From assembly GCF_029625215.1 (NCBI RefSeq), contig NZ_CP121197.1, positions 806,001-870,000 on the forward strand: 64,000 nt of DNA, given 5' to 3'. The position numbers were made by a program, and so were the translations under genes. Of the stretch, positions 53,136 through 60,396 are shown in pieces. The number at the start of each line of letters is the position of its first letter. Positions within the stretch are counted from its first letter, which is position 1. The notes under the pieces were generated by a model. It saw nothing but the letters and a program-made list of their open reading frames with translations, ran no database searches and was not told where the DNA came from. This stretch comes from Aurantibacillus circumpalustris (lineage in GTDB: Bacteria; Bacteroidota; Bacteroidia; B-17B0; Aurantibacillaceae).

Positions 53136-53633
53136 CTAAAAAAGTCTTTTCTTCAGTACACTTTTTAAGACTTCTGTTATTTTCAACACCGCTGGACAAA
53201 CCAAAGTGTTTCTATAAGTAATGTCTAAAATCTGATGCATTTTTTTTCTATTGGTATGCGGGTATTCGCGACAAGCTGTTGGACGACTTTCGTATATAGA
53301 ACAATAGTTTTCTTTATCTAAAAAAGGACAAGGGGCTTTTTGTAAAACAAAATCTCCCTCTTCGTCCATAAAAAGATAGGTTTGAATAAAGTTGCCAGGT
53401 TTAATTTTGAGTGCCTCTGCAGCGCGCTCTATATCGCGTTGATAAAATATAGGTGAAGTTGTTTTACAACAATTAGCACAGGCTAAACAATTTGTATTTT
53501 GAAATACCTCTTCGTGGGCTTTGTGAAAAATTTTATCTAAATTTTTCGGAGGCTTACCTTTGAGTTTTTTAAAATAGGTTTGATTGCTTTTTTTCTGTTG
53601 CTCAGCCTTTTTATTAAAATCCTCAAGATTCAT
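53136..53633 (-). CDS. YkgJ-family cysteine cluster protein
   Basis: A 165-residue protein with the Fe/Zn-type cysteine cluster of the YkgJ (CxxCxxCC) family: CLACANCCK at ~49-57, then CPFLDKENYCSIYESRP and TACREYP, and a late C in TLVCPAV. Function of the family is unproven; metal-dependent roles are proposed. There is no signal peptide. It is the gene before bTHX in the same direction, 45 bases apart. Confidence 0.88.
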   Translation of the reverse strand: MNLEDFNKKAEQQKKSNQTYFKKLKGKPPKNLDKIFHKAHEEVFQNTNCLACANCCKTTSPIFYQRDIERAAEALKIKPGNFIQTYLFMDEEGDFVLQKAPCPFLDKENYCSIYESRPTACREYPHTNRKKMHQILDITYRNTLVCPAVLKITEVLKSVLKKRLF

Positions 53634-53678
53634 TTTGTTAATTAAAAACCCCGACTAAATGCCAGGGCTAATTTTAAT

Positions 53679-53855
53679 TTATTCTGCTTTTCTAGCGGCT
53701 TTCTTCGCTGCTTTTTTTGGAGCTGCTTTTTTTGGAGCTGCTTTTTTATCTGCAGTGCTTGCTTTTGTAGTAGTTTTTTTCTTTTTTGGACGTGTTACTC
53801 CTGTTGATCCAATGTGAATTTTACCACGTTTAGTTCTTTTATCTCCTTTTCCCAT
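53679..53855 (-). CDS. Small-subunit ribosomal protein bTHX
   Basis: A 58-residue basic protein starting MGKGDKRTKRGKIHIGSTGV then TRPKKKK, matching bTHX (Thx), a small peptide that stabilises the 30S head. The ~30-residue core is followed by an Ala/Lys/Pro tail built from tandem AAPKK units (KKAAPKKAAPKKAAKKAARK). It is too short for standard ORF cut-offs. A promoter-like pair on the minus strand lies at 53876-53908. Confidence 0.88.
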   Translation of the reverse strand: MGKGDKRTKRGKIHIGSTGVTRPKKKKTTTKASTADKKAAPKKAAPKKAAKKAARKAE

Positions 53856-53875
53856 AATATTAGTTTAGTTTTATG

Positions 53876-53908
53876 TAAAAGTAAAAAATTATCTTTACCA
53901 AACAAAAA
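53876..53908 (-). promoter_or_regulatory. Candidate promoter of bTHX
   Basis: On the minus strand, TTTTTG (53908-53903) and TACTTTTA (53883-53876) are 19 bases apart, close to the TTTG-TAnnTTTG consensus. The bTHX ATG lies 20 bases beyond. Confidence 0.45.
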
Positions 53909-53951
53909 TTAGAATTAGCCTCAAGGCAATAATCACCTTAATAAAAACAGT

Positions 53952-54335
53952 ATTAAAAACACCTTTCATAAACAAGAGCGCTTGTGCAGCAAAAAACAAA
54001 TGGAAGTACTTTTTAGTAAGGGCAGCGGTATTACTGCGTATCCTATTAAAGTAATGTTCTGTGAAACTCCTGTCGATCTTGTCTTTCCGGCACAGGCAAT
54101 GTTTGTTGCTCCAAAACGTAATTTCAAACGCGCTCACGATAGAAACAAACTTAAACGTAGAATGCGTGAAGCCTACCGTTTGAACAAAAACACTTTTTAC
54201 TATAACTTAAAACTAAACGACAAAAAAAATCTTCTGGCTTTTATTTACATAGGTAAAAAGGAGGAGAGTTATGATCTAATCCAAAAATCAATTCTAAAAT
54301 TAATTTTAGGAGTTCTAAATCACAAAATCAAATAA
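53952..54335 (+). CDS. rnpA: Ribonuclease P protein component, probable ATT start
   Basis: RnpA assists the RNase P RNA in tRNA 5' maturation. The signature region AFVAPKRNFKRAHDRNKLKRRMREAYR-type is present (key residues K-R-x-x-x-R-A-x-x-R-N-x-x-K-R) and the C-terminus is normal. The first ATG or TTG (53982) would remove the conserved N-terminus. Reading upstream in frame gives ATT-AAA-AAC-ACC-TTT, that is (M)KNTFHKQERLCSKK, matching the usual MKNTFxKxERLxSKK. The protein therefore probably starts at the ATT at 53952 (127 residues), or an ATG has mutated. The stop codon abuts the stop of the convergent hemD. Confidence 0.88.
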   Translation: MKNTFHKQERLCSKKQMEVLFSKGSGITAYPIKVMFCETPVDLVFPAQAMFVAPKRNFKRAHDRNKLKRRMREAYRLNKNTFYYNLKLNDKKNLLAFIYIGKKEESYDLIQKSILKLILGVLNHKIK

Positions 54336-55433
54336 CTATTTTTTACTTGCCTCTTTTAGATAAGAATCTAAGGCGCCCGTCATGCTTGGGTTTTTCGGAT
54401 TTGGTGCAAAAACATCTAATCTGTACCCGAGGGTTTTAACCATTAAGGCTGTAGCGTGACCAAAAGCCGCTATACGAATATTTCCTTGCTTAAGATTAGG
54501 GAAATTATGTTTTAGCGATTTAATTCCTGCTGGTGTAAAAAACACAAGCATATCAAAATCAGCTAACGACTTAATGTCTTTTAAATCGGCGCTAACCGTT
54601 TTATAAAAAATTGCTTTTGTAAATGTTATTTTCACCTCATCAAGAAAATCAACAATTTGTTCTTTATGAGCGTCGCTTGAAGGGAGCAGAAACTTTTCGG
54701 CTTTGTTCTTACGAATAACATCAACTAGATCTATAATGGTTCCATGACCGAAAAAGATTTTACGTTTACGGTACTGAATGTATTTTTGTAAATAATAGGC
54801 TGTTTGTTCATTGATGCAAAAATACTTCATGCTTTCTGGAACCGTAATGCGCATCTCCTGACAGATCCTGAAATAATGATCTACAGCTAATTTACTTGTT
54901 AATATGACAGCTCCGTGTTCTAAAATATCAATACGTTGAGCCCTAAACTCTTGCGCATTTAGTCCTTCTACCCTAATAAACTGTCTAAACGTTAAATCAA
55001 TATGATATTTTTTTGCGAGATCATGGTATGGGTTTTTCTCCGTTTCAACCGGCTTTGGCTGCGAAACAAGGATTTGTCTCACCTTAATTTTAGGAAAATT
55101 ACTTAGTTCGATATTTGGAGGCGGGGGTAGTGCTATAACCTGTTTTTTAGAAGACTTTCGAACGCGTTTAATAACATGAGCCTTCTCGATACTCTCTTTG
55201 TATTCAGAATTAGTAATCACCTTTTTTTCCTTAACGGCCTTAACTACAGTTACAAGAGGTTTTTTTGAAACTGCTTTCACAGTAGACGGCTTAGTAAGGC
55301 CTTTCGTGATTTTGACAGGAACTTTGAACGATTTTTTCTTTTTAGGTGCGGCAGCCTTTTTAAGGTTTTGCAACGACTTTTTAACTTTCTTTTTTGCGAC
55401 CTTTTTTTTGATCACGCTTTTCTGTGCTGACAT
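54336..55433 (-). CDS. hemD: Uroporphyrinogen-III synthase-family protein with long basic N-terminal tail
   Basis: A 365-residue protein. Residues ~118-365 are the HemD fold (two alpha/beta lobes; VILTSKLAVDHYF, FLLPSSDAHKEQIVDFL, and MLVFFTPAGIKSLKHNFP for the second lobe). HemD closes hydroxymethylbilane to uroporphyrinogen III. Residues ~1-110 are an unusual Lys/Ala/Val/Pro-rich tail (SVIKKKVAKKKVKKS, AAAPKKKKSFK) ending in PPPP, absent from typical ~250-residue HemD. It starts 14 bases after the DUF4271 gene. The active-site sequence of HemD is poorly conserved, so activity is inferred. Confidence 0.82.
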   Translation of the reverse strand: MSAQKSVIKKKVAKKKVKKSLQNLKKAAAPKKKKSFKVPVKITKGLTKPSTVKAVSKKPLVTVVKAVKEKKVITNSEYKESIEKAHVIKRVRKSSKKQVIALPPPPNIELSNFPKIKVRQILVSQPKPVETEKNPYHDLAKKYHIDLTFRQFIRVEGLNAQEFRAQRIDILEHGAVILTSKLAVDHYFRICQEMRITVPESMKYFCINEQTAYYLQKYIQYRKRKIFFGHGTIIDLVDVIRKNKAEKFLLPSSDAHKEQIVDFLDEVKITFTKAIFYKTVSADLKDIKSLADFDMLVFFTPAGIKSLKHNFPNLKQGNIRIAAFGHATALMVKTLGYRLDVFAPNPKNPSMTGALDSYLKEASKK

Positions 55434-55447
55434 TAATTGCCCTTGGT

Positions 55448-56209
55448 TTAAAAAGTTTCAATTATATATTTTACGAGTACAAAAACAGGTAAAATTTCCA
55501 AAGCGCAAAAGTAGGAAAAAATTTGCAATAAACCTATTCTTTCAACCACCAAACTCATTAAAACTCCCCTGTACCATTTAAGCAAAACAGCAGTGCCTAA
55601 AACCAATGAAGCGCACCAGATAAATATAAGAGGATTAAATTTACTAAACTCCATAAGCACTATTAACGGGAAAAGAAAAAGCCCAAAACTTTGATTCACC
55701 AGCATAGAACTTATACCGTACTCAGTGATTACTTTCCTTTGATTTGTAAAAACAACCAAAGATCGATTTACAATCCCTTTAAATGAAAAAACGATAAGTA
55801 CCAATACGAAGAAAAAACAAAATTGAATTAAGTGTCCCGTTTCTAATAAAACAAATCTGTTTACAACATTTATCTTATATATTAAGAACGAAACATTCAA
55901 AATAAACAAGAGATTCAGAGCTAGAGAATAAAACTTAAACGGGTTAGACTCTTCTCTTTCTAACTGTTGTAATATCTGCTTGCTAAAAGTGGACTGAATG
56001 ATTCTAATAACGGTAGAAAAAGATCCGATTTTTATAAGAACTAATAAAAACAGACAAATAAACAAAAACACCGAAGGCCAAATAAGATCGTGGGTTATTT
56101 TAACTATTGGAACAAGGTTTTGCTTTTGTAAAAGATGTTTGTAAAAAATATGTTGCGTTTCAAGTGATATCACATTACAATGCAAATGTCCGTGAAATGC
56201 AGAAGCCAA
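55448..56209 (-). CDS. DUF4271 membrane protein
   Basis: A 253-residue integral membrane protein with about six helices. The ATG at 56209 overlaps the upstream gene by 35 bases; a GTG at 56173, one base after that gene's stop, is an alternative start giving 241 residues. DUF4271 proteins are restricted to Bacteroidota and usually sit next to hemD, as here, but their role is unknown. The conserved region near ITEYGISSMLVNQSFGLFLF lies in a cytoplasmic loop and following helix. Confidence 0.82.
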   Translation of the reverse strand: MASAFHGHLHCNVISLETQHIFYKHLLQKQNLVPIVKITHDLIWPSVFLFICLFLLVLIKIGSFSTVIRIIQSTFSKQILQQLEREESNPFKFYSLALNLLFILNVSFLIYKINVVNRFVLLETGHLIQFCFFFVLVLIVFSFKGIVNRSLVVFTNQRKVITEYGISSMLVNQSFGLFLFPLIVLMEFSKFNPLIFIWCASLVLGTAVLLKWYRGVLMSLVVERIGLLQIFSYFCALEILPVFVLVKYIIETF

Positions 56210-57128
56210 ATTTTACCTGTCCTTTAGACCAAGTATCTGTAGTATAGGGGATAAAATTATTCTCAGTTAACCCACTTGCGTTGGTATAAAATAGACTAAA
56301 CACGTGTCCTCCGGTTTCAATTTCAAAACCTAGCGATAAAGGATTAAACACTTTACTATTACCCTGGTAAAATGCTGCTGCATTGTAAAAATAATCCCCA
56401 ATAAAACTTAATCTTTTTGTAAGCTTAATTCTACCTCCAATTCCCATGCTAAAAAATCCATTTACATCCTGGGCATTTCCATTATCTGTGTTTATATTTT
56501 CTTTAATAAAATTCCGGTGCATATAGCTTGGTAATAATTCAAGCGACAACCATTCGGTTAATTTACTGGCAATAATCAATTGACTAAAATAATTAAATCG
56601 GTGCGCTTCATTTGTTTTAAAGTCCTTAACAACGCCTGCGTAAATAGCTGAAGTTGGTGCGTGTGAATAACCAACACTTGTAAAAAAAGCCAAAGATATT
56701 GGCATACTGAAATTTGTAGTTTGTTGAAGGATTTTCCATTTCAAACTTGCATCAGCTAATTTATTAAGTTTACTTCTGCCTATTCCTACTGTTAGGTTAT
56801 CCAATAGTCCATAATCAAAACTTATGCGTATATCTGACGCATTATCAAATCCCAAAAAAGTTTGAAAGGTCTCATTTATAGGATTCTTAAGATTAGAATC
56901 ATAAATATTTCCAAAACGGTGGCTAATCCTAAAATCAAGGTGCTTTTTCTTTACAGTTTCGATGGTTTGGGCATTTCCGATTCTAACTGTTTTAAATGTT
57001 GCATAAACCTTTTTAGGCCCCTCTTCTTTATTGTCATCTATTAGGCTTAAGAGGTCCTCTTGGGACAATAAAGAACTGATTGGTAAGACACAGGCGAAAA
57101 TTAAAATCGTTTTTTTAAGTATACTCAT
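56175..57128 (-). CDS. DUF5777-family outer-membrane beta-barrel protein
   Basis: A 317-residue protein with a signal peptide (MSILKKTILIFACVLPISSL) and an acidic linker (LSLIDDNKEEG). Alternating amphipathic strands follow, ending with an aromatic strand and terminal hydrophobic residue (VKFGFCISRTFAL), consistent with a barrel of about 12 strands. Landmarks of DUF5777 are DFRISHRFGNI, FDNASDIRISFDYGL and LTVGIGRSKLNKL. The function is unknown. It lies between the YceI-like gene (11 bases) and DUF4271. Confidence 0.82.
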   Translation of the reverse strand: MSILKKTILIFACVLPISSLLSQEDLLSLIDDNKEEGPKKVYATFKTVRIGNAQTIETVKKKHLDFRISHRFGNIYDSNLKNPINETFQTFLGFDNASDIRISFDYGLLDNLTVGIGRSKLNKLADASLKWKILQQTTNFSMPISLAFFTSVGYSHAPTSAIYAGVVKDFKTNEAHRFNYFSQLIIASKLTEWLSLELLPSYMHRNFIKENINTDNGNAQDVNGFFSMGIGGRIKLTKRLSFIGDYFYNAAAFYQGNSKVFNPLSLGFEIETGGHVFSLFYTNASGLTENNFIPYTTDTWSKGQVKFGFCISRTFAL

Positions 57129-57139
57129 AATTAATGGGG

Positions 57140-57691
57140 TTATTTTTTTTGGTAAGGCTCTAAAACTACATTAAACATTACATCCACAACTTCTGCAATG
57201 TTTTTTACGTACATAGATGGTACTTTAATATTATAATCTGATACTTTGACTTTAAATTTTGAATATAATTTCAGATCATTTCCGGTTTTTGAAACTGTTC
57301 CATCAATTGTAACATCCTTGGTAACTCCATGTAATTCCATTTTTCCTGTAATGGTAACTTTTTGCTCCCCATCTTTTGTGTAATCAACCGTTTCGTTTAT
57401 TTTGCCTTTAAATACACATTTCGGAAACTTTGTTGTTTCCATGTAATTTTCATTAAAATGTTCTTCCATTAATGCATTCTTAAATTTAAAATTTTGAACA
57501 CTTATACTCATTTGAATATCATTTGTAGTTGTTTTAAAAACGACAGACGCGCTTTTATTCACAGCCTCAATGTTCTCTAATGGAGCTTCAGAGAAAAAAC
57601 TAATAGAAGTTTCTCCCGATTTAGCGGTAAATATTTGTGCTTTTACACCAACACTGAATACTAAGGCAATAAGAATAATTGTTTTTTTCAT
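57140..57691 (-). CDS. YceI-family periplasmic lipid-binding protein
   Basis: About 183 residues from the ATG at 57691 (MKKTIILIALVFSVGVKAQ), which starts on the signal peptide; the ATG at 57736 would add a basic, non-hydrophobic stretch and overlap mutY. The body is the YceI lipocalin-like barrel (GETSISFFSEAP, FKNALMEEHFNENYMET, FKGKINE, GKMELHGVTKDV). YceI-type proteins bind isoprenoids or amphiphiles in the periplasm. It follows mutY closely and heads the DUF5777-DUF4271-hemD run. Confidence 0.87.
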   Translation of the reverse strand: MKKTIILIALVFSVGVKAQIFTAKSGETSISFFSEAPLENIEAVNKSASVVFKTTTNDIQMSISVQNFKFKNALMEEHFNENYMETTKFPKCVFKGKINETVDYTKDGEQKVTITGKMELHGVTKDVTIDGTVSKTGNDLKLYSKFKVKVSDYNIKVPSMYVKNIAEVVDVMFNVVLEPYQKK

Positions 57692-57711
57692 AGCTTTAAT
57701 TTTAACCAAAT

Positions 57712-58800
57712 TTATAATATTTCTTTTAAATCGCAATCTTCTAAAAATTTTCCCGTCAATCTTGGGAAAGCAAAGGCTTTTAGCTGTTTCAAGTTGATTG
57801 GCGTAAATTGATTTGTGTCAAGTTTTGGTTTATTGCTTTTGGTGAATTTTTTACTTACGCTAATTACATAAAATTTAGCAAATAAATGTTGGTGGCTCAA
57901 TATATGTTTGTATTGTTTAGATACATATTTCAAGCCAAACTTTGATGTGACGATTGATTTAAACTCTGCGGATTCAAATAACTGTTCCTGCGAAGTCTCC
58001 ATTTCCGATTCTTGAAGTTTAAACTCATAGAGGCCTTGCCATATATCACCAGCCTGGCGTTTACGTATGAGTACATCTTTGTTTTTATCAGCTAGTACAA
58101 GGTAATTAAAATAGCGTTTTCTGATTTTTGCTTTTTTTGTTTTTATTGGCAACTCTGAAACTATTTTTGTTTTGAAAGCAAAACAACGACTATTCAGAAT
58201 ACAGGCATTGCAATCTGGATTATTTGGCTTACAAAATTGAGAACCAAATTCCATTATAGCCTGGTTGTGTATCGCCGGGTTCTTTTTATCCAATAATTGA
58301 TCCGCTAAGTCTTGAAACTTTGATTTTGCCGCAGATGAATCGATAGGCGTTTTAATTCCAAAAACACGACTTAATACTCTATATACGTTACCATCAACAA
58401 CTGCATGAGGCAAATCATACGCGAAACTTGCAATTGCTGCCGCGGTATATGTTCCAACGCCTTTTAGGTTTTTTATTTCAGAGTGTTTCTGCGGGAAAAC
58501 CCCGGCATAAGTATTCAATATCATCTTAGCCGAAGCATGCAGATTTCTAGCTCGCGAATAATAACCTAAGCCCTGCCAAAGCTTTAAAACTTCATCTTCG
58601 GGGGCTTTGGCCAAATGCTTTATAGAGGGGTATTTGTTTACAAACTTTAAATAATAGCTAAGTCCCTGAGCTACCTGAGTTTGTTGTAAAATAATCTCAG
58701 AAAGCCAGATTTTGTAAGCGTCTTTTTCATGTCTCCAAGGTAAATCGCGTTTATTTTCTTGGTACCACGTAATTATTGCTTTACTAAACCATTTTTCCAT
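57712..58800 (-). CDS. mutY: A/G-specific adenine glycosylase
   Basis: A 362-residue MutY that removes adenine mispaired with 8-oxoguanine. The catalytic Glu is E35 in SEIILQQTQV and the catalytic Asp D136 in VVDGNVYRV, after the helix-hairpin-helix LKGVGTYTAAAI. The [4Fe-4S] ligands are C190, C197, C200 and C206 (C-x6-C-x2-C-x5-C). The C-terminal NUDIX-like 8-oxoG-reading domain is present (~225-362). It diverges from the HU gene. Confidence 0.96.
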   Translation of the reverse strand: MEKWFSKAIITWYQENKRDLPWRHEKDAYKIWLSEIILQQTQVAQGLSYYLKFVNKYPSIKHLAKAPEDEVLKLWQGLGYYSRARNLHASAKMILNTYAGVFPQKHSEIKNLKGVGTYTAAAIASFAYDLPHAVVDGNVYRVLSRVFGIKTPIDSSAAKSKFQDLADQLLDKKNPAIHNQAIMEFGSQFCKPNNPDCNACILNSRCFAFKTKIVSELPIKTKKAKIRKRYFNYLVLADKNKDVLIRKRQAGDIWQGLYEFKLQESEMETSQEQLFESAEFKSIVTSKFGLKYVSKQYKHILSHQHLFAKFYVISVSKKFTKSNKPKLDTNQFTPINLKQLKAFAFPRLTGKFLEDCDLKEIL

Positions 58801-58863
58801 TTCTGGTTTAAAAATACTTTATATCCATGGTTTTTGCAGGAAATCTTTAAAATTCAAAAAAAA

Positions 58864-58894
58864 TTTTCAAATGACAATAATAGTAGTATCTTTG
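58864..58894 (+). promoter_or_regulatory. Promoter of the HU gene
   Basis: A perfect -7 TATCTTTG (58887-58894) lies 18 bases after TTTTC (58864-58868), one mismatch from TTTTG. The HU ATG is 47 bases downstream. Confidence 0.6.
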
Positions 58895-58941
58895 CTGCCC
58901 GTTTTAAAATACAATTAATTGATTTTAAATAGTTTGTAAAA

Positions 58942-59256
58942 ATGACCAAGGCAGATATAGTTAACGAAATTTCAGAAAAAACCGGCATAGAAAAAATGGC
59001 TGTGCAGGCTACCGTTGAAGCGTTCATGAAGACGATTCGTAATTCGATGGTAGAAGGTAAAAATGTTTATTTAAGAGGGTTTGGAACCTTTGTAGTAAAA
59101 AAACGTGCAGAAAAAATTGGACGTAATATTTCTAAAAACACTACAGTAGTTATTCCAGCGCATTATATACCGGCTTTTAAAGCCGCAAAAACTTTTTCAG
59201 ACAGGGTGAAGCGCAATGTAAAAACCGCCGAACCAATGCCTAAAAACATTGATTGA
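58942..59256 (+). CDS. HU/IHF-family DNA-binding protein
   Basis: A 104-residue nucleoid protein. It starts MTKADIVNEISEKTGIEKMA; the DNA-intercalating arm is GRNISKNTTVVIPAHYIPAF (Pro near the arm tip), and VYLRGFGTFVVKKRAEK is typical of HU. A short basic C-terminal extension (RVKRNVKTAEPMPKNID) goes beyond the ~90-residue core. It bends DNA non-specifically. It is first in a plus-strand cluster HU-TPR protein-basic peptide-rng. Confidence 0.95.
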   Translation: MTKADIVNEISEKTGIEKMAVQATVEAFMKTIRNSMVEGKNVYLRGFGTFVVKKRAEKIGRNISKNTTVVIPAHYIPAFKAAKTFSDRVKRNVKTAEPMPKNID

Positions 59257-59264
59257 TAAACAGC

Positions 59265-60092
59265 ATGGGCTCCAAAAAAAAGCAGTTACTACTTGTCCTT
59301 GGCGCTCTTGTTCTTTTCGTTCTTTTATTTATTGCTCCGAAACTCGCACCTAAAAATTCAGAAAAAACTGGTCTAGACCAAAATTCTGAAAAAGCAAAAG
59401 TTTCTACAGATGGAAATCTAAGTGTTTACTTAAATCTAGCTACAAAAAATGTGAGTTTAGATCAAAAAGGAAACATAGATAAGCTTCTTGCTGAAAAAAA
59501 CTACGATAGTTTAGCTTTCACCTGGACCAAATTAAAAAGGCCCGATTTAGCTGCCCATTATGCAGAAGAGTTAGCTAAAGTTAAAAACACTTCCGATACT
59601 TGGTTTAACGCTGGAAATAGGTATTACTATTCCGTTCAGTTCATTCAAGATAAATCAGAGGTTCCGGTTTTGTACCAATGTGCAATGCGTTGTTATAACA
59701 ACGGATTAAAACTTGATCCAAAAAACACAGATGCTAAAATTATGTTAGCTTCTTGTTATGTTGAAGGAACGCAAAACCCAATGGAAGGTGTAAGCAGACT
59801 GAAAGAAATTGAAAAAACAGACAGTAACAACGTAAAACTGCAGCTTACCTTTGCTTTTTTTTCTGTAAAAAGTCAGCAATTGGATAAAGCCATAAATCGC
59901 TTTAAAAAGATTTTGCAAATAGACAGCACTTATATTGAAGCATACTTACATCTAGCAGATGCATACGAGCAACGTGGTGAAACAGAAAACACAATTCTTG
60001 TTCTTGAGAAATATTCTTCAAAAACAAACGATGTAACGGCGCAAATTGAAATAAACAAATACATTAAACAATTAAAAGAAAATAAACATTAA
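59265..60092 (+). CDS. Membrane-anchored TPR protein
   Basis: About 275 residues from the ATG at 59265; a TTG at 59253 overlaps the HU stop and is less likely. A short basic start and one membrane helix (QLLLVLGALVLFVLLFIAPK, ~6-25) are followed by a periplasmic or cytoplasmic helical domain with TPR-like units (YNNGLKLDPKNTDAKIMLAS, then QQLDKAINRFKKILQIDSTY and EAYLHLADAYEQRGETEN). It would serve as a scaffold. Its position between HU and rng is a neighbourhood I have seen in Bacteroidota; no partner is established. Confidence 0.82.
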   Translation: MGSKKKQLLLVLGALVLFVLLFIAPKLAPKNSEKTGLDQNSEKAKVSTDGNLSVYLNLATKNVSLDQKGNIDKLLAEKNYDSLAFTWTKLKRPDLAAHYAEELAKVKNTSDTWFNAGNRYYYSVQFIQDKSEVPVLYQCAMRCYNNGLKLDPKNTDAKIMLASCYVEGTQNPMEGVSRLKEIEKTDSNNVKLQLTFAFFSVKSQQLDKAINRFKKILQIDSTYIEAYLHLADAYEQRGETENTILVLEKYSSKTNDVTAQIEINKYIKQLKENKH

Positions 60093-60110
60093 CAATTAAA
60101 AATTAGCATT

Positions 60111-60200
60111 ATGCCAAGCGGAAAGAAAAGAAAAAGACATAAAATGGCAACTCACAAACGCAAAAAACGTTTGAGGAAGAATCGCCATAAGAAAAAATAA
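60111..60200 (+). CDS. AURKAIP1/COX24-type 29-residue basic protein
   Basis: A 29-residue, strongly basic peptide (MPSGKKRKRHKMATHKRKKR, then LRKNRHKKK). It matches the short Bacteroidota proteins annotated as AURKAIP1/COX24-domain, related to mitoribosomal mS38. As I recall, a protein of this type has been observed on Bacteroidota ribosomes. It is too short for most ORF filters, but it has a clean ATG and stop and lies 18 bases after the TPR gene. Confidence 0.8.
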   Translation: MPSGKKRKRHKMATHKRKKRLRKNRHKKK

Positions 60201-60396
60201 TCAGTTTTAGCTGATTTTTAAACGTAACTTATTGCTGCGGAAGAATCGTATTGACTTTTCCGTTGCAGTAACTTATAATTTTCAACAGATTTTATTAGGA
60301 CTGTTTTGGGCATTTCCTGAAACGATTTAGCTTTTGCTAGTTTAAATCATTTATCTGTTTTCGGCTTTTAAAATATAAATTAAAAATATTAAGCGC

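Noticed and set aside
60240-60300. Imperfect hairpin in the rng leader (CTGCGGAA ... TTCCGTTGCAG)
   Set aside because: The pairing is short and needs bulges. Without comparative data it cannot be told from chance, and it matches no known riboswitch or 6S-like pattern.
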